Counted from the stretch's first letter, positions 24,654-33,584 are shown. The stretch: DNA of 64,000 bases from Flavobacterium commune (GCF_001857965.1 NZ_CP017774.1:2728001-2792000); one strand, 5' to 3'. Program-made: numbers and translations. Notes: a model not told the origin generated them from the sequence alone.

Positions 24654-26432
24654 ATGTCATTACAACAGATTCTTACACCATCTATAACCAAAGCGATTCA
24701 AAATCTTTTTGAAGTAAGCGTAGAAAAAATTGAATTTCAAGCCACGCGTAAGGAATTTGAAGGAGATATTACCATGGTGATTTTTCCATTGTTGAAAATC
24801 ATAAAGAGTAATCCTGTAGAATTAGGAAATAAAATAGGGAATTATTTAGTTGAAAATGTTGCTGAGGTGCGTCAATTCAATGTAGTTTCCGGATTTTTAA
24901 ATATTGTTATTTCAGATGCTCATTATTTGAATTTTTTCAATTCGATTAAAGATGATGTCAAATATGGTTTTGTGACTCCAAGTCAGGAAGATAAGGCTGT
25001 AATGGTGGAATATTCTTCACCAAATACCAATAAACCTTTGCATTTAGGTCATGTTCGTAATAATTTGTTAGGTTATTCGGTAGCTGAAATCATCAAAGCA
25101 TCGGGTAAAAAAGTTTATAAAACCCAAATTATCAACGATAGGGGAATTCATATTTGTAAGTCGATGTTGGCCTGGCAAAAATTTGGTCAGGATCAAACAC
25201 CTGAGTCAACGGGATTGAAAGGTGATAAGGTGGTTGGGAATTTCTATGTGGCTTTTGATAAGGCTTACAAAGAAGAAATTAACCAATTAATAGCGGAAGG
25301 AAAAACAGAAGAGGAAGCTAAAAAACAAGCGCCTATTATACTGGAAGCACAGGAAATGTTGCGTAAATGGGAAGCCGGAGATTCAGAAGTAATCGCTCTT
25401 TGGAAAACCATGAACCAATGGGTTTATGATGGATTTGCTGCTACTTATAAAAAATTAGGTGTTGATTTTGATGCTTATTATTACGAAAGTGACACCTATT
25501 TATTAGGGAAAGATGTGGTTCAAATGGGATTGGAAAAAGGGATTTTCGAAAAAGATCCTGACGGTTCGGTTTGGATTGACTTGACGGGGGAAGGTTTAGA
25601 TAGAAAAATTGTCTTGCGTTCTGACGGAACAGCAGTGTATATGACGCAGGATATTGGAACAGCAATTCAGCGTGTAAAAGATTACCCGGATGTTGGCGGA
25701 ATGGTATATACTGTTGGGAATGAGCAGGATTATCATTTTAAAGTGTTGTTCTTAATCTTGAAAAAATTAGGTTTTGATTGGTCAGCTAATTTGTTTCATT
25801 TGTCTTATGGAATGGTCGATTTGCCTTCCGGAAAAATGAAATCCCGTGAAGGAACTGTAGTGGATGCCGATGATTTGATGCAGGAAATGACCGATACAGC
25901 GCAAAAAATCTCTGAAGAATTAGGGAAATTAGACGGTTATTCAGAAGAAGAAAAGGCCAAATTGTTCAAGACGATTGGTCTTGGGGCTTTGAAATATTAC
26001 ATTCTAAAAGTAGATCCTAAAAAGCGTATTTTGTTTAATCCTGAAGAATCAGTTGATTTTGCCGGAAATACAGGGCCGTTTATTCAATATACTTATGCCC
26101 GAATCCAATCGATTATAAGAAAGGCTGATTTTGATTTTGCTGTTACATCGACAGTAGTTGAAATGCACGAAAAAGAAAAAGAATTGATAAAACAATTGGA
26201 GTTATTCCCCGAAGTAATTCAGAATGCAGCACAAAATCACAGTCCGGCTTTAGTTGCGAATTACACTTATGATTTGGTAAAAGAATACAATTCATTTTAT
26301 CAGGCAGTGCCAATTTTGGGTGAAGCCGATTTGGATACCAAAATATTCAGAGTACAATTGTCTAAAAAAGTAGCCGATACTATTGCTGCTGCATTTAGTT
26401 TATTAGGTATTAATGTTCCTGAGAGAATGTAA
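24654..26432 (+). CDS. argS: arginyl-tRNA synthetase
   Basis: 592 residues, normal length. N-terminal Add-1 domain (1-100), class I Rossmann core with the HIGH variant HLGH at 130-133 in NKPLHLGHVRN, the KMSKS-region equivalent GKMKSREG, and a C-terminal DALR anticodon-binding domain ending INVPERM. It charges tRNA-Arg in the cytosol. Own promoter and two downstream terminators, so monocistronic. Confidence 0.97.
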   Translation: MSLQQILTPSITKAIQNLFEVSVEKIEFQATRKEFEGDITMVIFPLLKIIKSNPVELGNKIGNYLVENVAEVRQFNVVSGFLNIVISDAHYLNFFNSIKDDVKYGFVTPSQEDKAVMVEYSSPNTNKPLHLGHVRNNLLGYSVAEIIKASGKKVYKTQIINDRGIHICKSMLAWQKFGQDQTPESTGLKGDKVVGNFYVAFDKAYKEEINQLIAEGKTEEEAKKQAPIILEAQEMLRKWEAGDSEVIALWKTMNQWVYDGFAATYKKLGVDFDAYYYESDTYLLGKDVVQMGLEKGIFEKDPDGSVWIDLTGEGLDRKIVLRSDGTAVYMTQDIGTAIQRVKDYPDVGGMVYTVGNEQDYHFKVLFLILKKLGFDWSANLFHLSYGMVDLPSGKMKSREGTVVDADDLMQEMTDTAQKISEELGKLDGYSEEEKAKLFKTIGLGALKYYILKVDPKKRILFNPEESVDFAGNTGPFIQYTYARIQSIIRKADFDFAVTSTVVEMHEKEKELIKQLELFPEVIQNAAQNHSPALVANYTYDLVKEYNSFYQAVPILGEADLDTKIFRVQLSKKVADTIAAAFSLLGINVPERM

Positions 26433-26531
26433 TTGATAATCTGTTTGGCAGATTAAATAAAATTATAGCACGCAGATTTTACAGATCCGTCTGATTTTTA
26501 TTTTCGTACTTTTTTAAGATACTTATAAAAA

Positions 26532-26568
26532 GAAAAGAGCCGATAATCTAGGATTATCAACTCTTTTC
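26532..26568 (+). terminator. long hairpin terminator after argS
   Basis: GAAAAGAG...CTCTTTTC outer arms and GATAATC...GATTATC inner arms, with a two-base internal bulge on each side and a 3-base loop. Nearly perfectly palindromic, so it could work in both directions. Confidence 0.75.
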
Positions 26569-26595
26569 AAACAAACTAACACACAAATTTTATTC

Positions 26596-26624
26596 AAAAG
26601 CTATCCAATCGGATGGCTTTTTGT
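26596..26624 (+). terminator. second terminator downstream of argS
   Basis: AAAAGCTATCC and GGATGGCTTTT form an 11-bp stem (one G-U) with an AATC loop, followed by TTTGTTTT. Confidence 0.85.
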
Positions 26625-26728
26625 TTTATAATTAATTGCTTTGGACTAATCGCATATATGTAAAATATTTTTTTCTTTTTTATTTTCGACAAATATATGT
26701 TTTTATTTAGAATAAATAAAAATAATTT

Positions 26729-26736
26729 TATATTTG
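26729..26736 (+). promoter_or_regulatory. -7 box (TATATTTG) of the intergenic RNA candidate
   Basis: Exact TAnnTTTG match with no ORF downstream for more than 400 bases; transcription would start near 26742. Confidence 0.6.
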
Positions 26737-26741
26737 CATCG

Positions 26742-27045
26742 TTGTTCTTTATTGTAGTTTTAGCTCATAAGGTGAAATTGTTAAAAATTTCAGTCCGAGT
26801 GATTTTTTCCGATTCTGGACTTTCTGCACTGAAGCAGTAAAAAAAATCCAGATGTCCGGATAATAAAATTGATTTTTGTAAATAAAGTCATTTAATAGCT
26901 GGGTTTTAGTAATAGCAAAAGGGATTGATTTGACATTTTATACGATATATTAAATTAATGGCCGATACTCATTAACTTTAATTACTTGGTTTTTTTTATT
27001 TTTTTTTTGTTGAAAGAGGTTGGGTTTTTCCAGCCTCTTTTTAGT
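26742..27045 (+). ncRNA. candidate structured ncRNA (possibly 6S-like)
   Basis: A transcription unit of about 300 bases bounded by a consensus promoter and a strong terminator, without an ORF. The 5' half folds into an interrupted rod: AATTT/AAATT, then GTCCG (26793-26797) with CGGAT (26857-26861), an open internal loop, then ATTTTTT with AAAAAAT, closing on the hairpin CTGC-ACTGAA-GCAG (about 26825-26838). A rod with a central bubble is the hallmark of 6S RNA, and a Flavobacteria-specific 6S family exists in Rfam, but I cannot confirm a match by eye. The ffh neighbour raises SRP RNA as an alternative; the conserved SRP tetraloop region is not visible. Confidence 0.5.
27013..27045 (+). terminator. 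terminator of the intergenic RNA unit
   Basis: AAAGAGGTTGG and CCAGCCTCTTT pair over 11 bp (one G-U) with a 6-base loop and a trailing TT-rich tract. Confidence 0.9.
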
Positions 27046-27122
27046 TTTATGCTAAAGCGAAAAAAATAAGCTTAGTCAGCAAAACTTTAAACTTTAAACT
27101 TTTTAACTTTAACCGTTTATCT

Positions 27123-27130
27123 TATATTTG
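27123..27130 (+). promoter_or_regulatory. -7 box (TATATTTG) of ffh
   Basis: Exact consensus 22 bases before the ffh ATG. Confidence 0.65.
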
Positions 27131-27152
27131 CAACTTCAAAAAAATCAATACT

Positions 27153-28511
27153 ATGTTCGATAATTTAAGCGAAAAATTAGATAAAGCTTTTCATATACTA
27201 AAAGGTCACGGTAAAATTACCGAAGTAAACGTTGCTGATACCTTAAAAGAAGTTCGTAGAGCATTATTGGATGCCGATGTGAATTTTAAAATTGCCAAAG
27301 ATTTTACCGCTCGTGTAAAAGACAAAGCAATAGGTCAGGACGTATTAACAACTTTACAACCAGGACAATTATTGGTGAAGTTGGTTAAAGACGAGTTGAC
27401 TGAATTAATGGGAGGTGACGTTGCTGGAGTTAATTTGCAGGGAACACCTTCAGTGATTTTGATGTCCGGTTTACAAGGTTCTGGAAAGACTACTTTTTCC
27501 GGAAAATTGGCTAATTATCTTCAAACAAAAAAGAATAAAAAACCACTTTTAGTAGCCTGTGATATTTACCGTCCAGCGGCGATTAATCAGCTGCATGTGG
27601 TAGGAGACTCGATTGGTGTTGAAGTGTATTCAGAACCGGAGAATAAAAATCCTGTTGAAATTGCTCAAAATGCAATCAAACACGCTAAGGCTAATGGTTT
27701 CAATGTAGTTATTGTCGATACTGCCGGACGTTTGGCTGTAGATCAGGAAATGATGGACGAAATTGCCCGTGTTCACGATGCTATCAAACCACAGGAAACT
27801 TTATTTGTTGTGGATTCGATGACAGGACAAGATGCGGTAAATACAGCCAAAGCTTTCAATGATATTTTAAATTTTGATGGTGTTATCCTGACTAAATTAG
27901 ATGGAGATACCCGTGGTGGAGCTGCATTATCTATTAAATCAGTAGTAAACAAGCCAATTAAATTTGTTGGAACTGGTGAGAAAATGGAAGCTATTGATGT
28001 TTTCTATCCGGATCGTATGGCGGAGCGTATTCTTGGAATGGGAGACGTGGTTTCTTTGGTTGAAAGAGCGCAAGAGCAATTCAATGAGGAAGAAGCCAGA
28101 AAATTACAAAAGAAAATCGCGAAGAATGAATTTGGTTTTGATGATTTCCTGACTCAAATTCAACAAGTAAAGAAAATGGGTAATATGAAGGATTTGGTAG
28201 GAATGATACCAGGTGCTTCAAAAGCGATGAAAGATGTAGAAATTGAAGACGACGCTTTTAAACACATTGAAGCTATCATTTATTCAATGACGCCTTTAGA
28301 AAGAAAAAAACCGGCTTTGATTGATGTAAAAAGAAAAGCAAGAATTGCTAAAGGTTCCGGAACAAAAGTGGAGCAGATAAATCAGTTGATGAAGCAGTTT
28401 GATCAAATGAGCAAAATGATGAAAATGATGCAGGGACCAGGCGGAAAAAATCTGATGAAAATGATGGGCGGAATGAAAGGAATGCCAGGTGGTATGCCGG
28501 GAATGAAATAA
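27153..28511 (+). CDS. ffh: signal recognition particle protein Ffh (SRP54)
   Basis: 452 residues. N domain (1-85) with ALLDADVN, G domain with P-loop GLQGSGKT (106-113), then DTAGR and TKLDGD, and the Met-rich M domain from about 330 (MKMMQGPGGKN, then MMGGMKGMPGGMPGMK). The GTPase binds signal sequences and 4.5S RNA and delivers ribosomes to FtsY. It has its own promoter directly upstream. The GTP-binding and M-domain features are all intact. Confidence 0.97.
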   Translation: MFDNLSEKLDKAFHILKGHGKITEVNVADTLKEVRRALLDADVNFKIAKDFTARVKDKAIGQDVLTTLQPGQLLVKLVKDELTELMGGDVAGVNLQGTPSVILMSGLQGSGKTTFSGKLANYLQTKKNKKPLLVACDIYRPAAINQLHVVGDSIGVEVYSEPENKNPVEIAQNAIKHAKANGFNVVIVDTAGRLAVDQEMMDEIARVHDAIKPQETLFVVDSMTGQDAVNTAKAFNDILNFDGVILTKLDGDTRGGAALSIKSVVNKPIKFVGTGEKMEAIDVFYPDRMAERILGMGDVVSLVERAQEQFNEEEARKLQKKIAKNEFGFDDFLTQIQQVKKMGNMKDLVGMIPGASKAMKDVEIEDDAFKHIEAIIYSMTPLERKKPALIDVKRKARIAKGSGTKVEQINQLMKQFDQMSKMMKMMQGPGGKNLMKMMGGMKGMPGGMPGMK

Positions 28512-28623
28512 AAGACTTCAGATTTCAGGTGGCAGATTTGCGATAGCGTTACGAACCACACACGAGCGTCAGCGAACTGGCGAAGCAAACTAAAAATAAT
28601 AAACTAAAACAATAAACAGTTTT

Positions 28624-29505
28624 ATGCAAATACTAGACGGAAAAAAAACTTCGGAAGACATTAAAAACGAAATCGCTGCCGAAGTACAACAAATGAAAGC
28701 CAATGGGGAAAAAGTACCTCACTTAGCTGCTGTAATTGTTGGAAACAATGGAGCGAGTTTAACTTATGTAGGGAGTAAAGTTCGCTCTTGCGAGCAAATA
28801 GGTTTCGATTCTACATTAGTTGCTTTGCCTGAAGAAACTACTGAGGCAGAATTATTAGCAAAAATCAAAGAATTGAACGAAGATGATAATTTAGATGGTT
28901 ATATAGTTCAGTTGCCTTTGCCAAAACATATCGATGAGGAAAAAATCCTTTTAGCTATTGACCCTCAAAAAGATGTTGATGGTTTTCATCCAACAAATTT
29001 TGGGCGTATGGCTTTAGAAATGGAAACTTTTTTGCCGGCTACTCCATTTGGAATTATGGAATTATTAGAGCGTTACAAAGTGGAAACTTCAGGAAAACAT
29101 ACAGTAGTAATTGGTCGTAGTCATATTGTAGGTCGCCCAATGAGTATTTTGATGAGCCGTAAAGGAAATCCAGGTGATTCAACCGTTACTTTGACGCACA
29201 GTAGAACTAAAAATTTAGAAGAATACACTAAAAATGCTGATATCATTATCACGGCTTTAGGTGTGCCTGAGTTTTTAAAGGCTGATATGGTAAAAGACGG
29301 TGTAGTTATTATTGATGTGGGAATTACCCGTGTGGAAGATGCTTCTAATTCAAAAGGATATGTGATTAAAGGAGATGTAGATTTTGATGGTGTAAGTAAA
29401 AAATCATCTTTTATCACTCCGGTTCCGGGTGGTGTAGGACCAATGACGATTGCAATGTTACTGAAAAATACGCTTTTGGCCCGAAAAATCAGAAGTCGTA
29501 AATAA
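28624..29505 (+). CDS. folD: bifunctional methylenetetrahydrofolate dehydrogenase/cyclohydrolase
   Basis: 293 residues, normal for FolD. Catalytic Tyr48 and Lys52 in SLTYVGSK, then [12 protein letters not shown], the [10 protein letters not shown] signature and the NADP-binding [12 protein letters not shown], ending [16 protein letters not shown]. It interconverts methylene-, methenyl- and formyl-tetrahydrofolate in the cytosol. It lies 112 bases after ffh; co-transcription is possible, but the gap contains a GC-richer stretch (about 28541-28590, CGATAGCG then GCGTCAGCGAACTGGCGAAG) resembling dispersed palindrome remnants. Confidence 0.97.
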   Translation: MQILDGKKTSEDIKNEIAAEVQQMKANGEKVPHLAAVIVGNNGASLTYVGSKVRSCEQIGFDSTLVALPEETTEAELLAKIKELNEDDNLDGYIVQLPLPKHIDEEKILLAIDPQKDVDGFHPTNFGRMALEMETFLPATPFGIMELLERYKVETSGKHTVVIGRSHIVGRPMSILMSRKGNPGDSTVTLTHSRTKNLEEYTKNADIIITALGVPEFLKADMVKDGVVIIDVGITRVEDASNSKGYVIKGDVDFDGVSKKSSFITPVPGGVGPMTIAMLLKNTLLARKIRSRK

Positions 29506-29525
29506 ATAAAATTAGTTTTTATATG

Positions 29526-29557
29526 AAAGCCTTGAACGAAAGTTTAGGGCTTTTTTT
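29526..29557 (+). terminator. terminator of folD
   Basis: AAAGCCTTGAAC and GTTTAGGGCTTT form a 12-bp stem (two G-U pairs) closed by a GAAA tetraloop, then TTTT. Confidence 0.92.
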
Positions 29558-29615
29558 ATGTCTTAAAAATTGCTTAAAGTTTTTTAGAATTCGTATCGAA
29601 ACTGAATTTAAAGAA

Positions 29616-29623
29616 TACTTTTG
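29616..29623 (+). promoter_or_regulatory. -7 box (TACTTTTG) of the CorA-type gene
   Basis: Exact TAnnTTTG match; it predicts a leader of about 110 bases before the ATG at 29739. Confidence 0.6.
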
Positions 29624-29671
29624 CAGCACTTTTAAAAACAATCCTTAGCGATGGACGATTATTATTCGGAA

Positions 29672-29735
29672 ATAGTATTTTAATATAGCATTTGAAACAT
29701 TATTCAAAATGCTATTCACCCTTTTATAGCATTTT
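29672..29735 (+). promoter_or_regulatory. leader with two mutually exclusive hairpins before the CorA-type gene
   Basis: AAAATGCTAT (29706-29715) can pair upstream with ATAGCATTTGAA (29685-29696; 12 bp with one bulge, extended to TTC at 29703) or downstream with ATAGCATTTT (29726-29735; 10 perfect bp). The second hairpin ends three bases before the start codon and would mask the initiation region. A third copy, ATAGTATTTT (29672-29681), could pair with one G-U. This is the geometry of a translational switch. Confidence 0.5.
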
Positions 29736-29738
29736 ATA

Positions 29739-30665
29739 ATGAGAGCTTTTTATAAAAATAATGACGGATTAACTCAGGTTGAAACATGGACTCCCAACTG
29801 CTGGATTAATGTGGAATGTCCCACTAAATCAGAAAAAAAATACCTGCTTGGTGAGCTTCAGATTCCCGAAGCATTCTTTAATGATATCGAAGATATCGAC
29901 GAAAGACCGCGTATTGAAATAGAAAACGGCTGGACGTTAATTATTCTGCGGATTCCGGTGAAGAGTCAGGATATCAAATTACCTTTTCAAACTATTCCTG
30001 TGGGTATTGTGTTTAAGGAAGAAATTTGTGTTACGGTAAGTTTTCAGCAAACGGAGATGCTTACTGATTTTGTGGCTTATACCAAACGAAAACGAATTAA
30101 TATCAAAGACAATTTTGATTTGGTTTTAAAGTTGCTCTTGTCTTCCAGTGTGTGGTATTTGAAATATTTGAAACAAGTCAATCAAAAAATCAAACTGGCC
30201 GAAAATAATCTGGAGAAATCCATCAAAAACGAAGAATTACAAGCACTTTTGCAAATAGAAAAATGCTTGGTTTTCTTTATGACATCCTTGAAAGGAAATG
30301 ATATTTTGCTACAGCGCATTCGAAATATAAAATCCCAAAGAGGACATTTTGATCCGGAGTTGTTAGAAGACGTAGAAATTGAATTGCGTCAGGCACAGGA
30401 AACCACTAATATTTACAGCGACATTTTAACAGGGACTATGGATGCTTATGCCTCTGTGATTTCGAATAATATGAATACTATCATGAAGCAAATGACTTCT
30501 ATTTCGATAATTTTGATGATTCCTACTTTGATTGCGAGTTTATACGGAATGAACGTGCCTAATAATTTAGAAAATAATCCTTACGGAATAGGAATTGTAA
30601 TCTCTATTTCATTTTTGTTGTCTCTTTTTGGTGTGTTTCTGTTTAAAAGAAAGCGATGGTTTTGA
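29739..30665 (+). CDS. CorA-family magnesium/divalent cation transporter
   Basis: 308 residues. A soluble N-terminal alpha/beta domain and long stalk helices lead to two C-terminal membrane helices. The selectivity motif GMN is at 270-272 in SLYGMNVPNN, with the expected short loop and a basic tail KRKRWF. CorA-family pentamers admit Mg2+ (some members Co2+, Ni2+ or efflux Zn2+). The loop after GMN (VPNNLENNP) fits the family. It is monocistronic with a structured leader that could sense metal or another cue. Confidence 0.92.
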   Translation: MRAFYKNNDGLTQVETWTPNCWINVECPTKSEKKYLLGELQIPEAFFNDIEDIDERPRIEIENGWTLIILRIPVKSQDIKLPFQTIPVGIVFKEEICVTVSFQQTEMLTDFVAYTKRKRINIKDNFDLVLKLLLSSSVWYLKYLKQVNQKIKLAENNLEKSIKNEELQALLQIEKCLVFFMTSLKGNDILLQRIRNIKSQRGHFDPELLEDVEIELRQAQETTNIYSDILTGTMDAYASVISNNMNTIMKQMTSISIILMIPTLIASLYGMNVPNNLENNPYGIGIVISISFLLSLFGVFLFKRKRWF

Positions 30666-30798
30666 TTTTTTATATCAATTAATACATTTTTTTAGTTGCT
30701 TTTTTCTAGCTATATATGGCTTTTTCAGAGATTTAGATTTAAATAAGTAAGATTTTTTATCGAAACACTTGTTTTGTATTTACTTTTTTTATTCTTTT

Positions 30799-30820
30799 GT
30801 GTACTAGAAAACTAGTACAC
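30799..30820. promoter_or_regulatory. palindromic operator of the YtrA-type operon
   Basis: Perfect inverted repeat: arms GTGTACTAG and CTAGTACAC separated by AAAA, ending 14 bases before the ATG of the first operon gene. YtrA-subfamily GntR repressors bind palindromes of this kind in front of their own ABC operons, so it is the likely autoregulatory site of the regulator at 32490. Confidence 0.75.
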
Positions 30821-30834
30821 TAATAAAATATATT

Positions 30835-31671
30835 ATGATAAGCATTCAACACTTAACGTTTCAGTATAAAAAGCAGGACGCTTTATTTACTGATTTATCT
30901 TTTGAGCAGTACAATGGAAGCATTGTAGGGCTGCTTGGGAAAAATGGAGCTGGTAAATCAACTTTTTTGAAGTTAATTACAGGCTTACTAAAACCTCAAA
31001 TAGGAGCATTAAACATTAATGGTTTTAAACCTTTTGATCGATTGCCTGATTTCTTGTCTGATGTCTATATGGTTTCTGAGGAGTTTTCGTTTCCTTCCAT
31101 AACTATTGGTTTGTATATAAAGGCAACAGCTCCTTTGTATCCTAAATTCGATTACGAAAAAATGAATCACATTTTGCAGGAATTCGAATTAGAATCCAAA
31201 AAAAATCTGAACGGACTTTCGCACGGACAACGCAAGAAATTCTTAATTGCTTTTGCTTTATCGACTAATTGTAGTTTGCTTATTCTGGACGAACCCACAA
31301 ATGGTTTAGATATTCCGTCTAAGAGTTTGTTTCGAAAAATATTAGTGAGCTCAGTTTCTGATGAACAATTGGTTTTGATTTCAACCCATCAGGTAAAAGA
31401 TATTGAAACCATAATTGATACCATTGTGGTTTTAGACGAAGGTAAGATGGTTTACAACGAAACGATTCTTGATATCAGTAAACAATGGCAATTTAAAACC
31501 GTGACTAGTTTAGCAGGGATAGAAAATCCAATTTACCAAGAGAAATGCCTGGGCGGTTACCGAATCATTACAGCAGTAAATGAATTAGAAGAAACCGAAA
31601 TTGACATTGAATTGCTTTTTAATGCCATTATCAATAAAGTAACTTTAAAATCTATAAATCATGTCGTTTAA
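30835..31671 (+). CDS. ABC transporter ATP-binding protein (YtrB-like)
   Basis: 278 residues. Walker A GKNGAGKST, signature LSHGQRKKFLIAFAL, Walker B LLILDEPTNGLD and switch His in LISTHQ. Residues about 205-278 form a short C-terminal extension. First gene of a four-gene operon (ATPase, permease, GntR regulator, membrane-anchored protein); it overlaps the permease gene by 11 bases. This set is typical of YtrA-regulated systems induced by cell-envelope stress in other bacteria; cargo unknown. Confidence 0.9.
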   Translation: MISIQHLTFQYKKQDALFTDLSFEQYNGSIVGLLGKNGAGKSTFLKLITGLLKPQIGALNINGFKPFDRLPDFLSDVYMVSEEFSFPSITIGLYIKATAPLYPKFDYEKMNHILQEFELESKKNLNGLSHGQRKKFLIAFALSTNCSLLILDEPTNGLDIPSKSLFRKILVSSVSDEQLVLISTHQVKDIETIIDTIVVLDEGKMVYNETILDISKQWQFKTVTSLAGIENPIYQEKCLGGYRIITAVNELEETEIDIELLFNAIINKVTLKSINHVV

Positions 31672-32488
31672 TAACCATTTTAATTTCAACCGATTTGTTC
31701 GTTTATTTCAGCAGGATTTGTTAATTAATAGAACAAAATACCTTTTGGCTATTCTTGGATTAGGATTGATAACTTATTTATTGACCTATTGGTTTCTTAG
31801 TTCGAGTAAAAGTAGCATAATGAATTATGCTGAAAATATCAATAATCTTTATATGGTTTGTTTTGTGTTTTTTATGATGGGAGTTGGTGTGATTGTAGGG
31901 ACTGCATTCCCTGATTTGATCGATAAAATTAAAACCGCAAATTATTTGCTTGCTCCAGGCTCAACTTTCGAAAAATTTTTAGTGCAGTTTTTATTGAGAA
32001 TAGGATTTTTTATTCCTTTAGCTTTGGGAATTTTTTGGATTGCCATTCGTTTAGCCAAAGCTTCTTTAATTCCAGAAATGATTAATGGAAATCAATTTTT
32101 TAATCCGGCTGTAGTTCCATATTTTGAATATCGCCTTTTAGTAACCAGAGAGGGTAAGTTGTGGGATACTTGGCAAATACTGCTTATGATTTTTGGTTTT
32201 TTCTCCTACGGAACTTATCTCTTTGCTGGAACAACTTTCTTTAAAAGATATGCTTTGGTTAAAACCGTTGTGATTTCGGGTATTTTATTCTTTAGTTGCA
32301 TTTTGTTTTCTATGTTACTATCCAAAATTATTTATTCAGCACCTCGATTTTTTGATATACAATTTTATGCTTTTCAAGTGACTGAGAATTTTGACAGTAC
32401 TGAATTTTCCTTGTTATCCTTGTCGTTACTTTCTTGGGTATTCTTTTTACCAATCGCCTATTTTAAATTAAAAGAAAAGGAGGCTTAA
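31661..32488 (+). CDS. ABC transporter permease subunit
   Basis: 275 residues with six hydrophobic segments (for example YLLAILGLGLITYLLTYWFL, MVCFVFFMMGVGVIVGTAF and the final LSLLSWVFFLPIAYF), typical of ABC-2-like permeases. An acidic/polar loop (NGNQFFNPAVVPYFEYRLLVTREGK region) lies between helices 3 and 4. It partners the preceding ATPase, whose end it overlaps by 11 bases. Inner membrane. Confidence 0.82.
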   Translation: MSFNNHFNFNRFVRLFQQDLLINRTKYLLAILGLGLITYLLTYWFLSSSKSSIMNYAENINNLYMVCFVFFMMGVGVIVGTAFPDLIDKIKTANYLLAPGSTFEKFLVQFLLRIGFFIPLALGIFWIAIRLAKASLIPEMINGNQFFNPAVVPYFEYRLLVTREGKLWDTWQILLMIFGFFSYGTYLFAGTTFFKRYALVKTVVISGILFFSCILFSMLLSKIIYSAPRFFDIQFYAFQVTENFDSTEFSLLSLSLLSWVFFLPIAYFKLKEKEA

Positions 32489-32489
32489 T

Positions 32490-32867
32490 ATGGATTTTAA
32501 ATCAACCAAAGGGATTTATTTGCAAATAGTAGATAATCTCTGTAGGCAAATTTTAGAAGGACAATTGCAAGCTGGAGACCGAGTGGCTTCAGTGCGGGAT
32601 TTAGCTGCCGAGTTTGAAGTGAATCACAACACGGTCATGCGTGCTTATGCTAATTTGCAGGAATCCGGGATTTTTGACAACAAACGGGGCATTGGATTTT
32701 TTGTTTCCGAAAAAGCTTTCGAACTCATTAAAGCCAATGAAAAAGCCAATTTTTTCAGTCAGGATTTACCTGATTTTCTTCTTAAAGTAAAATTACTCCA
32801 ACTAAACTCTGCCGATTTAAACGAATTATTAACGGCTATAAAAAATAACGATCATGAAAATATCTAA
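32490..32867 (+). CDS. GntR-family regulator, YtrA subfamily
   Basis: 125 residues. N-terminal winged helix-turn-helix (GIYLQIVDNLCRQILEGQL, then VRDLAAEFEVNHNTVMRAYANL and NKRGIGFFV) and a short helical C-terminal segment of about 50 residues. The lack of a large ligand domain defines the YtrA subfamily. It starts one base after the permease stop. Predicted repressor of its own operon through the palindrome at 30799-30820. Confidence 0.92.
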   Translation: MDFKSTKGIYLQIVDNLCRQILEGQLQAGDRVASVRDLAAEFEVNHNTVMRAYANLQESGIFDNKRGIGFFVSEKAFELIKANEKANFFSQDLPDFLLKVKLLQLNSADLNELLTAIKNNDHENI

Positions 32868-33534
32868 CATTATATTAATTTCATTTTTAACCTTTCTTTT
32901 CGGAGGGATTACTTTATTATTTATCGGTTCGAAATACTATAAAGGAGTTGATTATAAAGCTGATTTTATGAAGCAAGAAAAACTACTACCTCCTTTTTCA
33001 GTTGTCGTAGCTGAGCCTAGTACAATTTTTAGTTTAAGAAGTGAAAAGGAAAATAAAATAACGCAGACCTATTTGAAAAATACTCTTCCTGATATTGGTT
33101 CTTTTGTGGTTCGGAATGATACTCTTTTCATTTCTTCGGTTCAATTAAAAAAAGATCAAGTAAGACATACCCGAAATCTAACTTATGTTTCTTGTTTAAA
33201 CGTAAAAAGTATTATAATTAAAGAAAGCTCAAATGTTCGAATGGAGAAATTTAAAGCTGACTCTTTGAGTATTACTATGAATAAATCTGAATTAACAGGA
33301 GAATTAAATGAAACAGTATTTGTCAGTCTTACTTCCCAAGATTCTTATGTGCGTTTTAGAGGTGATAATATTAAAAAATTACAATTGCAATTGGATAAAA
33401 CAGATCTTAACATTGATTCGGATAAAAGTATTGAAAATGTATTAGGGAGTTTAAAAAATAAATCAATGCTTAATTGTTCTATCGATGGAAAATTAAATTT
33501 GCAAAAAGATAAGTCGAGTCAATTGTTCTTTTAG
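32854..33534 (+). CDS. membrane-anchored protein of the YtrA-type operon
   Basis: 226 residues overlapping the regulator by 14 bases. One N-terminal membrane helix (ILISFLTFLFGGITLLFIG), then an extracytoplasmic part of short repeated beta strands (KSIIIKESSNVRMEKFKAD, LSITMNKSELTGELNE, KKLQLQLDKTDLNID). This pattern resembles the GIN/DUF2807 beta-helix domains that often accompany such operons. Function unknown; an envelope-side role is inferred. Confidence 0.7.
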   Translation: MKISNIILISFLTFLFGGITLLFIGSKYYKGVDYKADFMKQEKLLPPFSVVVAEPSTIFSLRSEKENKITQTYLKNTLPDIGSFVVRNDTLFISSVQLKKDQVRHTRNLTYVSCLNVKSIIIKESSNVRMEKFKADSLSITMNKSELTGELNETVFVSLTSQDSYVRFRGDNIKKLQLQLDKTDLNIDSDKSIENVLGSLKNKSMLNCSIDGKLNLQKDKSSQLFF

Positions 33535-33584
33535 AATTTAACTTCGATAAATTTAAAATTAATTTGCCTTTATCTTGCTTTTGG

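Larger units (their letters stand above)
26433..27152. other. 720-bp intergenic region between argS and ffh
   Basis: No protein gene seen. Contents: a degenerate CGCAGATT-type repeat remnant (about 26462-26495), two terminators (26532-26568, 26596-26622), a promoter -7 box (26729-26736), a structured RNA candidate (26742-27045) ending in its own terminator, and the ffh promoter (27123-27130). Confidence 0.75.

Noticed and set aside
26742..27045. Intergenic RNA as tmRNA or RNase P RNA
   Set aside because: None of the hallmark sequences are visible: no tRNA-like ends or tag frame for tmRNA, and no conserved P4 core for RNase P.
28541..28590. GC-richer stretch between ffh and folD as a separate repeat family
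   Set aside because: It resembles dispersed palindrome debris, but no second copy or clean inverted arms could be found in the window.
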